This document shows positions 15,837-24,015 of a DNA stretch of 33,553 bases, one piece after another. The stretch spans positions 1 through 33,553 of the forward strand of contig JAKJGK010000001.1 in the NCBI GenBank assembly GCA_022704435.1, in the 5' to 3' direction. The stretch comes from Synergistota bacterium (lineage in GTDB: Bacteria; Synergistota; Synergistia; Synergistales; Aminobacteriaceae). The first letter of the stretch is position 1. Every line of letters starts with the position of its first letter. The position numbers and the translations under genes are program-made. The notes under the pieces are model-generated. The model worked only from the letters and a program-made list of their open reading frames with translations, searched no databases and was not told the DNA's origin.

Positions 15837-18800
15837 ATGAAGAAAGTGCTGATAGCGTTGGTCGCGCTCGTGGCGATCGCCGCGGGGGCCGCGTGGACCC
15901 TGAACTTCGCGGGCGACCTGGTGGTCAGGGAAGCGGGCTCGGCGGTCAAGGAGCTCATGGGCGCTGATCTCAGGGTTGCGGAGATCAGCGGGAACCCGAT
16001 AAGAGGCTTCTCCATGAGGGATGTGTCTCTTTCCAGGGATGGGGCGCAGCTCTTCAGCGCGCGGAATATCGACGTCTCCCTGAACCTGATGTCCCTGCTG
16101 TCGAAATCCCCTAAACTGAGCATGCTCACGGTAGGCGGAGTGGAGCTCGACGCGGACGAACTCGCCGCGCAGGTCGCCCAGCTCAAGTTCGAGGGAGGGG
16201 GAGGCGAGATGCCCATCGAGACCGTTCGTGTGGTCGACAGCACGATCAAATCGAAATGGGGCAGGGTGGGCATCAGCAGGACCGACCTGTCGGCCAGGGG
16301 GCCCGATATCGAGGCCGACATCGACCTTGCGGTCAACAGCGTGCCGCTTAAGGGATCCATCACCGCTCGAGTCGAGGGGAGCGACGCCGAGATTCGCTCC
16401 ATGTCCCTGAAGATCGGAGGGGGTGAGGTGAACGCTTCCGGCAGGTTGCTTCCATCGCTGGCGGTCTCCGGCTCCGTCAAGGACCTCGACCTGGCGCAGC
16501 TCGCGTCGTTCTGGCCCGCGCTGTCGCCCGAGGGATTCGACGGTGCAGTGTCGCTATCCTTCAGCGGAGAGGGGGAGTGGAATGCCCCGATCCTGAAGGG
16601 GGATCTGGATTACTCCGGCAGGTCGGTGCTGGGGTATCCGGTGGACAGCGTGAGCGCGAGGTGGTCGCTCGAAGCGGACAGGCTGTCGGTTGAGGGTCTG
16701 GACGCCCGGGTGCTGGGCATGCCTCTCGCCGGGGGAATGTCGCTCTCGTTCGGCGCGGGGAAGCCGCCGGTGGTAGACCTGGCGCTCTCCGGCTCCGGAA
16801 TAGACCTGTCCGAGCTCAAGAAGGTCTACCCCGACCTGGGGGAGGTCTCCGGCCAGGTCGACAAGTTCAGCGTCAAGCTGGCAGGCACGGCGGACACCCT
16901 GTCCGGAGTGGTGGAGTTCAGCGCCCCGAAGCTGGGAGTGATGGGCTACACGGTCACGGAGTCGCGAGCCCAGGTCAAACTGACGCCCGCCGCGGCCAGC
17001 CTGAGCGCGAAGTCCCAGTTCGAGGGCGCGGCCATCACGGCGCAGGGCACGATCGGCGACTACATGACCGCGCCGAAACTGGACCTTACTGCGAACATAC
17101 GGAATATTAACCTCGCAAAGGCCGCTGCGTCCTTTCCGCATCTCAAGGACCTCGCCCTGCAGGGGGGCGCGCATGCCGACGTGTCGGTCAAGGGGACTTC
17201 CGCGGCCCCCGACGTGTCGGTCAAGGCTTGGAGCGAGAAGATATCCGTCATGAAGGAGCTGCTCGAGTCTCCGTCCGCGACGATCTCGGTCAAGGGGGAT
17301 AGCGTCACAGTCTCCAAGGCCGAGGCGAAGTGGCGCGGGGCGGCGATAAGTTTGTCGGGCACCGTTGGCGGAGGGGATAAACTCAACATCACCGCTGTGA
17401 TGGACAACCTTCAACCGGCGGCCCTTGCGCCATTCTATCCCGATATCGCGCAGTACGGGATCAAAGGGGCCGTGACCGCTAAGGCGGTGGTAACCGGTAG
17501 CGCGAAGGCACCGCGAATAGACCTTGCTCTCTCCTCGGCGAACCTGGGCATCAAGGACGCGACGTTAAAGGGGCTCAAGGCCTCGACCTCTCTGGCGGGC
17601 GATCTTAAGGCCCTCGACAAGGCCGATCTCGACCTCGACGTATCCGCGGCCTCGGCCTCGGCCGCCGGACTGGGGTTCTCCGACATCTCCGTGAAGCTGA
17701 AAAAGGCCGGGAACAAGATCAACGTTCAGTCCGCCTCCGCACGGAGCGGGGCAGGCTCGCTCTCCGCATCAGGCTCGATCGCCCTCCCGGCCAAGGCGGG
17801 GGACAAGGGGGGGCTGGACCTCTCGGTCTCGATTTCCAAGGCGGACCTCGCCGCAGTCTCGACAGCCGGGGGCCTGGGAGTCCAGCTCGCCGGGGTGCTG
17901 GACGGCAGCGTCACGCTGAAGGGAGCGCTGGACTCGCCGTCGATAGCGGTGAAGGCGACCTCCCCCAAGGTGTCGGTCGCCGGCATGACCGCCACCGATC
18001 TGACCGCGTCCCTCTCCGGGAGCACGGACAGGATGGTCATTGACGAGCTTAGGGCGGCCTTCGGAGGCGGGTCGCTGGCTGCCAAGGGGAGCGTGGGACT
18101 CGGGGCCGCTCCGGACGCGACCCTCGACCTGTCCGGCAAGGACCTCGACCTGGCCGCGCTGGCGTCCGGTCTGCCCGACGCGAAGGAGCTGGGCATAGGA
18201 GGCCGGATCGACGTGACCTTCAACGGGAAGTTCGCAGGATCGACCGGCAAGGGGCAGGGCTCGATCTCGTCGCCCTCCTTCACCGTCATGGGGCTGAAGG
18301 GGGCGAACCTGTCCTACCCGGTGGCACTGGAGGGGAACACCCTGTCCTCCAAGGGCGCGTCCCTGTCCTTCTACGGAGGGACCGTCAAGGGCGGCGGATC
18401 TCTGGACATCAACACGATGAAGTTCTCCCACTCTCTAGAGATCGACGGCGTCGACGTGAACGGGGTCGCGCAGGACTTCACCGGAGGCATGGGAGGCAAG
18501 ATCGGCGGCCTGGCCAAGGGATCCGCGACGATTTCGGGCGGCATCTCCCCGAAGCTCTCCTACTCCGGGAAGGGTTCCCTGACCATCGGGGAGGGATCGA
18601 TAACCGGGTTCGCGGGCGTGCAGGTCCTCACCGCCATCTACAAGTCGGGTGTGCGCTACAGCAACGTGACGGTCCCGTTCCGACTCGAGACCGGGAAGTT
18701 GATACTGGAGAAGGGGACGAGGGCGAACGCGCCTCAGAACGACCCTCTGTACAGGTATCTGACCGCCGAGGGGCCGATAGGACCGAACAAAACAATGGCC

Positions 18801-19247
18801 CTGCAGTGCGCGGGCAACGTAAACCTGCAGGTGTTGAACGCCCTTACCGGCGGTGCGATCGGCGGGCTTACCGCCGCGTCGCTTCAGGACGCGCTCAAGG
18901 GAGTGCTGGGAGGGCTGCAGGGGGGGATGGAGAAGGCCGACTTCAGGGACATATCCTTCACCCTGGGAGGGACCACGGAGAAGCCGGGGTTCTCCAATCT
19001 GAAGATAGCGCAGGCGCCGGGCGGAAACATGCCCCTGCAGCCGGCGCCCGTCGAGCAGCCTGCCGCCCCGGTGGAGGAGCCAAAGAAACTTGAGCAGGTC
19101 CTGCTTGAGCAGATCGTCAAGCCTGTCCCCAAGCCCGACCAGCCGCCTGCACCGGAACAGCCCGAATCGCCGGCCCCCGCGCCCGAGCCGGAGAAGAACC
19201 CTGAGGAGATTATCAAAAAAAAGATCCTGGATTCGATCTTCAAATGA
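15837..19247 (+). CDS. Large AsmA-like envelope protein
   Basis: This 1136-residue protein looks like an AsmA/TamB-type factor anchored in the inner membrane and spanning the periplasm. An N-terminal membrane segment (about 3-24) is followed by AVKELMGADLRVAEISGNPIRGFSMRDVSLS, then roughly 900 residues of repeated short beta-strand units rich in Gly, Ser, Ala, Lys and Asp. An AsmA-like C-terminal region (about 910-1060) includes GEGSITGFAGVQVLTAIYKSG and DFRDISFTLGGT. It ends in a Pro/Glu-rich tail (about 1065-1125) and a short Lys/Ile-rich helix. Family members are thought to move phospholipid or affect outer-membrane assembly; the function here is not proven. ATG at 15837 has AAGGAGG upstream. 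Its presence supports a diderm envelope. Confidence 0.8.
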   Translation: MKKVLIALVALVAIAAGAAWTLNFAGDLVVREAGSAVKELMGADLRVAEISGNPIRGFSMRDVSLSRDGAQLFSARNIDVSLNLMSLLSKSPKLSMLTVGGVELDADELAAQVAQLKFEGGGGEMPIETVRVVDSTIKSKWGRVGISRTDLSARGPDIEADIDLAVNSVPLKGSITARVEGSDAEIRSMSLKIGGGEVNASGRLLPSLAVSGSVKDLDLAQLASFWPALSPEGFDGAVSLSFSGEGEWNAPILKGDLDYSGRSVLGYPVDSVSARWSLEADRLSVEGLDARVLGMPLAGGMSLSFGAGKPPVVDLALSGSGIDLSELKKVYPDLGEVSGQVDKFSVKLAGTADTLSGVVEFSAPKLGVMGYTVTESRAQVKLTPAAASLSAKSQFEGAAITAQGTIGDYMTAPKLDLTANIRNINLAKAAASFPHLKDLALQGGAHADVSVKGTSAAPDVSVKAWSEKISVMKELLESPSATISVKGDSVTVSKAEAKWRGAAISLSGTVGGGDKLNITAVMDNLQPAALAPFYPDIAQYGIKGAVTAKAVVTGSAKAPRIDLALSSANLGIKDATLKGLKASTSLAGDLKALDKADLDLDVSAASASAAGLGFSDISVKLKKAGNKINVQSASARSGAGSLSASGSIALPAKAGDKGGLDLSVSISKADLAAVSTAGGLGVQLAGVLDGSVTLKGALDSPSIAVKATSPKVSVAGMTATDLTASLSGSTDRMVIDELRAAFGGGSLAAKGSVGLGAAPDATLDLSGKDLDLAALASGLPDAKELGIGGRIDVTFNGKFAGSTGKGQGSISSPSFTVMGLKGANLSYPVALEGNTLSSKGASLSFYGGTVKGGGSLDINTMKFSHSLEIDGVDVNGVAQDFTGGMGGKIGGLAKGSATISGGISPKLSYSGKGSLTIGEGSITGFAGVQVLTAIYKSGVRYSNVTVPFRLETGKLILEKGTRANAPQNDPLYRYLTAEGPIGPNKTMALQCAGNVNLQVLNALTGGAIGGLTAASLQDALKGVLGGLQGGMEKADFRDISFTLGGTTEKPGFSNLKIAQAPGGNMPLQPAPVEQPAAPVEEPKKLEQVLLEQIVKPVPKPDQPPAPEQPESPAPAPEPEKNPEEIIKKKILDSIFK
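17176..17226 (+). repeat. 18-base direct repeat with 33-base period inside the AsmA-like gene
   Basis: CCGACGTGTCGGTCAAGG occurs at 17176-17193 and again at 17209-17226. The 33-base (11-codon) spacing keeps the frame, and each copy encodes a DVSVK strand. It probably records a recent internal duplication of one beta-strand unit. Confidence 0.8.
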
Positions 19248-19274
19248 TCCGGCATTGAAGATTGCTTGAACGAA

Positions 19275-19304
19275 GGAGGGGAGGCGAGGCCTCCCCTCCA
19301 ATTT
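19275..19304 (+). terminator. Intrinsic terminator between the convergent AsmA-like gene and glgC
   Basis: GGAGGGGAGGC at 19275-19285 pairs perfectly with GCCTCCCCTCC at 19289-19299 around a three-base loop. On the + strand it is followed by AATTT. It starts 28 bases after the AsmA-like stop. The glgC stop codon lies 16 bases to the right on the other strand, so it may serve both directions, though the T-tract is short on + and absent on -. Confidence 0.7.
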
Positions 19305-19315
19305 CTCTCAGCCGC

Positions 19316-20623
19316 TCAACTAAGGTTGGTCCAGTAGAAGGGGCCCTTTGGCTGATCCGTTGCTTTTCTCAGCTGCATCTTGGGCATCCCGACTATGACT
19401 ATGCCCGAGCCCGGATCGACTGTGTAGGCCTCGGCGTCGCGCTCGGGGTCGAAGCCGATCTCGGTGTTCGGCGGGATGATGTTGTGGCTGTCCACGATGA
19501 CCTTTCTCAGCCTGCAGTTCTCGCCTATCACAACCCCTTCGCCTATGATCGACTGCTCGACCTCCGCTCCGGGCAGCACGACGCTGTTCCTGGACATGAC
19601 GGAGAGCTCGACCTTGGCGCCCAGCACCCGGCTTCCCTCCGCGGCGAGGGTGCTCTGCACGTGGCAGGAACGCCCTTCCACCGGGCAGATGTACGACGGG
19701 GGGTCCGCGTAGGAGACTGTTCTCATAGGCCACTGCGGGTTGTAGAAGGTCATCTCGGAGTTGTACTCAAGGAGGTCCATGTGAGCCTCCCAGTAGGTCT
19801 TTATCGTGCCCACGTCGCGCCAGTAAGGTTTGTCCTCCCTCCAGGAGAATCCCTGCCTTCCTGGCAGCACGTTGGTGGAGAAGTCGTAGGCGAACACCCT
19901 GGCCCCCGGCACCAGCTTCGGAATGATGTCGCGCCCGAAGTCGTGGCTCGTGGGCAGGTGAGCGTCCTCTATCAGCGACTCCTCGAGTATCTCCCTCTCG
20001 AAGATGTAGTTGCCCATGGACACGTAAGAGAAGCCGGGCCTGCCGGGGATCTCCGGCGGCTGTTCCGGTTTCTCGACGAAGCCGGTGATGCGCCCCGTGG
20101 CGTCCGCCTCTATGCAGCCGAAGGCGGAGGCCTCGGAGGACGGGACAACGTTCGCCGCTACGGTGACGTCCGCCTGTTTGTCCAGGTGGTACTCGATCAT
20201 CTGGCCGACGTCCATCTTGTACACATGGTCCGCCGCGAAGATACAGACCCTGTCCGCGTCGAAGAGGGTCACAAGGTGCAGGTTCTGGTAGATGGCGTCC
20301 GCCGTCCCTTGGAACCAGTGCTCCCCGCGCCACATCTGCGCCGGCACGAGGGTGATGAAGTAGTCCCTGCCCCTGAGGGCCCCGCCGAACTGCCATCCTC
20401 GTTCAATATGCTCGTTGAGGGATTGGCTCTTGAACTGTACCATCACGTAGATCGCGAAGACGCCGCTGTTGACCAGGTTGGAAAGAGCGAAATCGACTAT
20501 CCGATACTTCGCTGCGAAGTGCACGGCGGGCTTGGCCCTGTACTTCGTGAGCGGCATCAGGCGCTCTCCTTTGCCGCCGGCGAGCACCATTCCCATTATT
20601 CGGCCGTACTTTCCGGATTGCAT
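19316..20623 (-). CDS. glgC: Glucose-1-phosphate adenylyltransferase (ADP-glucose pyrophosphorylase)
   Basis: The 435-residue cytoplasmic enzyme makes ADP-glucose from glucose-1-phosphate and ATP, the committed step of glycogen synthesis. The nucleotide-binding start MVLAGGKGERLMPLTKYRAKPAV is near-canonical, followed by KYRIVDFALSNLVNSG. FAADHVYKMD carries the catalytic aspartate, and FVEKPEQPPEIPG lies in the sugar-phosphate site. The C-terminal third is a left-handed beta-helix (VLPGAEVEQSIIGEGVVIGENC). The presence of the catalytic Asp argues for an active GlgC rather than a GlgD-type subunit. ATG at 20623 has AGGAGGAGA just upstream. It is the last of four glycogen genes on this strand, 77 bases after glgA. 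Confidence 0.95.
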   Translation of the reverse strand: MQSGKYGRIMGMVLAGGKGERLMPLTKYRAKPAVHFAAKYRIVDFALSNLVNSGVFAIYVMVQFKSQSLNEHIERGWQFGGALRGRDYFITLVPAQMWRGEHWFQGTADAIYQNLHLVTLFDADRVCIFAADHVYKMDVGQMIEYHLDKQADVTVAANVVPSSEASAFGCIEADATGRITGFVEKPEQPPEIPGRPGFSYVSMGNYIFEREILEESLIEDAHLPTSHDFGRDIIPKLVPGARVFAYDFSTNVLPGRQGFSWREDKPYWRDVGTIKTYWEAHMDLLEYNSEMTFYNPQWPMRTVSYADPPSYICPVEGRSCHVQSTLAAEGSRVLGAKVELSVMSRNSVVLPGAEVEQSIIGEGVVIGENCRLRKVIVDSHNIIPPNTEIGFDPERDAEAYTVDPGSGIVIVGMPKMQLRKATDQPKGPFYWTNLS

Positions 20624-20700
20624 GGTTCTCTCCTCCTCTGCTTGACGATGTCTTCATCCATGATTCGCGCCGTTCCTCGTCGGCTGTGTTCGGCCCGCGC

Positions 20701-22167
20701 TCAGGGCGAGAGCGATTGGTAGAGCTCGCGGTAAATCGGCGCGGAGCGATTCCACGAGAAGTCCGAGTTCATCCCCTCCCTCTGCAGGGCGCGGTAGCCC
20801 CCGCGGTCGTCGCGGAAGAGGGCGCGCGCCCTCCCGACCGCTTCAAGCAGGGCGTCCGCACTGTAGTCGAAAAAGAGAAAACCGTTGCCACCGCTGGTTC
20901 CGTGTTCGAAGACGGTGTCCGCCAGGCCCCCCACCGATCGTGCCACCGGCGGTGCGCCGTACAGCAGGGCGATCAGCTGAGACAGGCCGCACGGCTCGAA
21001 CTTGGACGGCATGAGGAAAAAATCGGCGGCGGCGTAGGCCAGGTGGGCCATCCGCTCGTCGTACCTGATGAACGCCGCGACCGAGTCCGGGCGGCGCCCG
21101 ATAACTTCAAGCAGTGCGTCCTCGTACTCCTTCTGCCCGTTCCCGACGAAGAACAGGCGGCATCCAAGGTCCAACACCCTGTCTATCGCCGGCAGAAGTA
21201 TGTCGAAGCCCTTCTGGTCGACCATCCTGCTCACCGATGAAAACAGGGGGCGCCCGTCGTCCCTCCAGCCGAAGGTCTCGAACAGCGTGTCCCTGCACTT
21301 TTTCTTCCCTCTCAGGTTGGTGCTGGAGTAGTTGGACGGCAACAGAGGGTCCGCCGCCGGGTCCCAGTACCGGGTGTCCAGTCCGTTCAGGATTCCCCGA
21401 ACCTTGTGGCCCTGGCTTCTGAGAAGACCTCCGAGCCCTGCGCCACCCTCGTCGGTCTGTATCTCGCGCGCGTAGGTAGGGCTCACTGTGGTCACCGCCG
21501 ACGCCCCGATGATCGCGCCCTTCATCAGGTTCGCCACGCCGAAGTATTCGAGTCCGTCGACCGTGAAGGCATCGTCCTCTATGCCCCACTCGCGCAGGGA
21601 GTGGAGGGGGAGGAGCCCTTGGTGGGCCAGGTTGTGTATCGTAAAGGCCGTGCCGCGACCTTGCTGCCTGTGACGGTAGTGCCTGTGCCACGCGAGGGCT
21701 ATCACGAGAGGTGCGGTCCCCCAGTCGTGGCAGTGGATGACGTCCGGTCTCCAATCTACGGCGTTCTCGAGCTCGAGCGCGGCATAGGACAGAAAGACAA
21801 AGGGCAGGACGGAGTCAGAGTCCAGCTGGTCCGGGTATATCTTTCTGCCGCGGAAGAGGGGGGATTCGAGAAAGTAGACGGTCATTTCCCCTTGGGCGGC
21901 GCGCCAGACGGTTCCTTCGTGGACGCGCCAGTCCATCGCCGCGCAGACGACTCGAGGAAGGCGCTCCAGCTCCAGCCCCTCCTCCCGCGCTGTGTCCAGG
22001 ACCCCGTCCCACGCAGGCAACAGCAACCTGCAGTCGGCGCCTCCCCTGCTCAGGAAGAGGGGAAGCGAGCCGGCCACGTCCGCCAGCCCGCCGACCTTGC
22101 AGAACGGGACCGCCTCGGGGGCTACATGCAGTATCTTCTTATCCTGCGCATCGGACGCGGCGGCCAC
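20701..22167 (-). CDS. glgA: Glycogen synthase (ADP-glucose dependent)
   Basis: This 488-residue GT5 enzyme extends alpha-1,4-glucan from ADP-glucose. It has the ADP-glucose-binding FCKVGGLADVAGSLPLFL near the N-terminus, HCHDWGTAPLV, FTIHNLAHQG and the C-domain SRMVDQKGFDILLPAI. The catalytic glutamate lies in MPSKFEPCGLSQLIALLYGAPPVA, and the acceptor-side GGLADTV follows. The best start is GTG at 22167, only six bases after the glgP stop, so translation is probably coupled. The purine-rich AGGGGGATG before it is somewhat distant. An N-terminal tail of about ten residues (AAASDAQDKK) precedes the usual ILHVAPEAVP start. Between glgP and glgC it forms a synthesis-breakdown gene pair. Confidence 0.95.
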   Translation of the reverse strand: MAAASDAQDKKILHVAPEAVPFCKVGGLADVAGSLPLFLSRGGADCRLLLPAWDGVLDTAREEGLELERLPRVVCAAMDWRVHEGTVWRAAQGEMTVYFLESPLFRGRKIYPDQLDSDSVLPFVFLSYAALELENAVDWRPDVIHCHDWGTAPLVIALAWHRHYRHRQQGRGTAFTIHNLAHQGLLPLHSLREWGIEDDAFTVDGLEYFGVANLMKGAIIGASAVTTVSPTYAREIQTDEGGAGLGGLLRSQGHKVRGILNGLDTRYWDPAADPLLPSNYSSTNLRGKKKCRDTLFETFGWRDDGRPLFSSVSRMVDQKGFDILLPAIDRVLDLGCRLFFVGNGQKEYEDALLEVIGRRPDSVAAFIRYDERMAHLAYAAADFFLMPSKFEPCGLSQLIALLYGAPPVARSVGGLADTVFEHGTSGGNGFLFFDYSADALLEAVGRARALFRDDRGGYRALQREGMNSDFSWNRSAPIYRELYQSLSP

Positions 22168-22173
22168 TTGGGA

Positions 22174-23913
22174 TCACATCCCCCTGAAGCTAACGTTGTA
22201 AGCCTTCTCGCAGTACTCGCGGACGACCCTCTGGGTGTTGAAGTAGCTCCCGTTGAACGCGATGTTCCTCTGCATCATCCACACCCACTTCTCCCTGTTG
22301 TTGTAGTAGGTAGGGATTATCTTTCTCTCGAGCTTGTCGTACAGGTCGTTGGCGTCGAGCGACTCGTCGTAGTGGATCATCTCCGATTCCGTGGGGTCGG
22401 GCCCTATCGACCACCCGGTGACGTCCTCGAGCCACCCCTCGATCCACCATCCGTCCAGCACGGAGAAGTTCATCACGCCGTTTATCGCGCACTTCATCCC
22501 GCTGGTGCCCGAGGCCTCGCGCGGCCGCAGGGGAGTGTTCAGCCACAGGTCCACCCCCTGGGTGATCATCGCTCCCTTGTCCATGTCGTAGTTCTCGAGG
22601 AAGACGATCGGGATCATGTCCCCCACCTTCTGGGAGACGCTGAGGAGGCGCTGCAGAACGGCTTTGCCCCCGTCGTCGCGCGGGTGCGATTTCCCCGCGA
22701 ATACGAGCTGTATCTTGCCCGCCCCCACCTCCAGCAGCCGCTTCATGTTCGAGAAGAGCAGATCCGCGCGCTTGTAGGTCGCCGCCCTCCTCGCGAAGCC
22801 TATGGTGAGCACGTTGAGGTCGAACTGCTGCTTGGTCTGCTCCATGATCAGGGCCAGCAGCCGCAGTTTGGACGCCTGGTGCGCGGTCCAGATATCGTCG
22901 GAGGGGATCTTCACCGCCTGGACGAGCCTGCCGGGGTTGTTCTCCCAGCCCGGTATGTGGGCGCTGAAGAGCCTGCGCATCCCCGGGCTTACCCAAGTCC
23001 CCGGGTGTATGCCGTTGGTGATCCAGTCTATCTCGGGCATGGAGAACATGTTGCGGCTGACCTCCGCATGCTTCTTGGACACCGCGTTGACGTAGCGGCT
23101 GAACCTTATGCCCAGCTCTGTCATCGACACGCCGTCGGAGTTCGGCAGCATCCTCTTGAGGTCGGACAGGGCCTCCGGCGAGATCACCTTGTCGACCAGG
23201 TCGAAGCGGAAGAAGTCGTGTCCGGCCGGTACAGGCGTGTGGGTCGTGAATATGACCTGCTCCCGTATCTTGTCGATGTCGAAGTACCCCTGCTCCCTCA
23301 TGAGCTCGAGCGTCAGGAATCCGGCGTGCCCCTCGTTCATGTGGAACGTCTCGATGTTCTTGTACCCCAGGTCGCGCAGCATTCGAAGCCCGCCCACGCC
23401 CAGCACCATCTCCTGGCACAGCCTGTATATCTGGTCGCCGCCGTACAGGTGCCAGGTAAGCTTGCGGTCGTCGGGGTGGTTGTTGTCGAAGTCCGTGTCC
23501 AGAAAGAAGACCGGGACCGGGTGGCCGGTGTTGCCCAGTATCTCGTACTGCCAGGCCCTGACGTGGACCTCCCTGTTCTGCAGGGTCAGCGATACCTGGT
23601 TCGGCAGCAGGGTTAGCTCCTGCACCGGCTGCCACAGCACCGGTTTCTCCGTCTGCCATCCGTCGGAGTTGAACCCCTGGTTGAAGTAACCCTTGCGATA
23701 GAGGAGCGTAAGCCCCACCACCGGGACGCCCAGGTCGGCGGCGCTCTTTAGTATGTCGCCCGCCAGTATCCCGAGGCCTCCCGAGTACGTGGGAATGGAC
23801 TCTTTTATACCTATCTCCATCGACAGGTAGGCCACCGGTCGAAACGCCGGGTCAGTCTCCATAAGCCTGCGTATCGAGCTTCCCAGTTCTCTTTGATGAT
23901 GCGGAGTTATCAT
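22174..23913 (-). CDS. glgP: Alpha-glucan (glycogen/maltodextrin) phosphorylase, short form
   Basis: The PLP enzyme releases glucose-1-phosphate from the ends of alpha-1,4-glucans. At 579 residues it belongs to the short phosphorylase type rather than the roughly 800-residue E. coli/muscle type. Marks are VAYLSMEIGIKESIPTYSGGLGILAGD near the N-terminus, FHMNEGHAGFLTLEL, TTHTPVPAGHD, WITNGIHPGTW, IGFARRAATYKRADLL, and PLRPREASGTSGMKCAINGV carrying the PLP lysine, about Lys474. ATG at 23913 has AGAGGTGAG nine bases upstream. It lies 102 bases downstream of malQ and directly before glgA. The short form often acts on maltodextrins as well as glycogen, which fits a malQ neighbour. Confidence 0.94.
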   Translation of the reverse strand: MITPHHQRELGSSIRRLMETDPAFRPVAYLSMEIGIKESIPTYSGGLGILAGDILKSAADLGVPVVGLTLLYRKGYFNQGFNSDGWQTEKPVLWQPVQELTLLPNQVSLTLQNREVHVRAWQYEILGNTGHPVPVFFLDTDFDNNHPDDRKLTWHLYGGDQIYRLCQEMVLGVGGLRMLRDLGYKNIETFHMNEGHAGFLTLELMREQGYFDIDKIREQVIFTTHTPVPAGHDFFRFDLVDKVISPEALSDLKRMLPNSDGVSMTELGIRFSRYVNAVSKKHAEVSRNMFSMPEIDWITNGIHPGTWVSPGMRRLFSAHIPGWENNPGRLVQAVKIPSDDIWTAHQASKLRLLALIMEQTKQQFDLNVLTIGFARRAATYKRADLLFSNMKRLLEVGAGKIQLVFAGKSHPRDDGGKAVLQRLLSVSQKVGDMIPIVFLENYDMDKGAMITQGVDLWLNTPLRPREASGTSGMKCAINGVMNFSVLDGWWIEGWLEDVTGWSIGPDPTESEMIHYDESLDANDLYDKLERKIIPTYYNNREKWVWMMQRNIAFNGSYFNTQRVVREYCEKAYNVSFRGM

Positions 23914-24015
23914 TGGCTTGGTCTCACCTCTTCCACAGTGCTCTGCCGCGCAGGCGCCCGAAAGGTCGCCTCACATAGAATACTACCAGAAATGGACGCC
24001 GATTGCAGGCCCTCA

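Noticed and set aside
14753-16480. 575-codon open frame on the - strand across dapF and the start of the AsmA-like gene
   Set aside because: It is antisense to two well-supported genes, has low-complexity Ser/Pro/Thr and Arg/His-rich composition, and matches no family. It is a product of high GC content.
21406-23616. 736-codon open frame on the + strand opposite glgA and glgP
   Set aside because: glgA and glgP are clear, with complete catalytic motifs. The + frame has shadow-like His/Val/Arg/Asp-rich composition and no recognisable domain.
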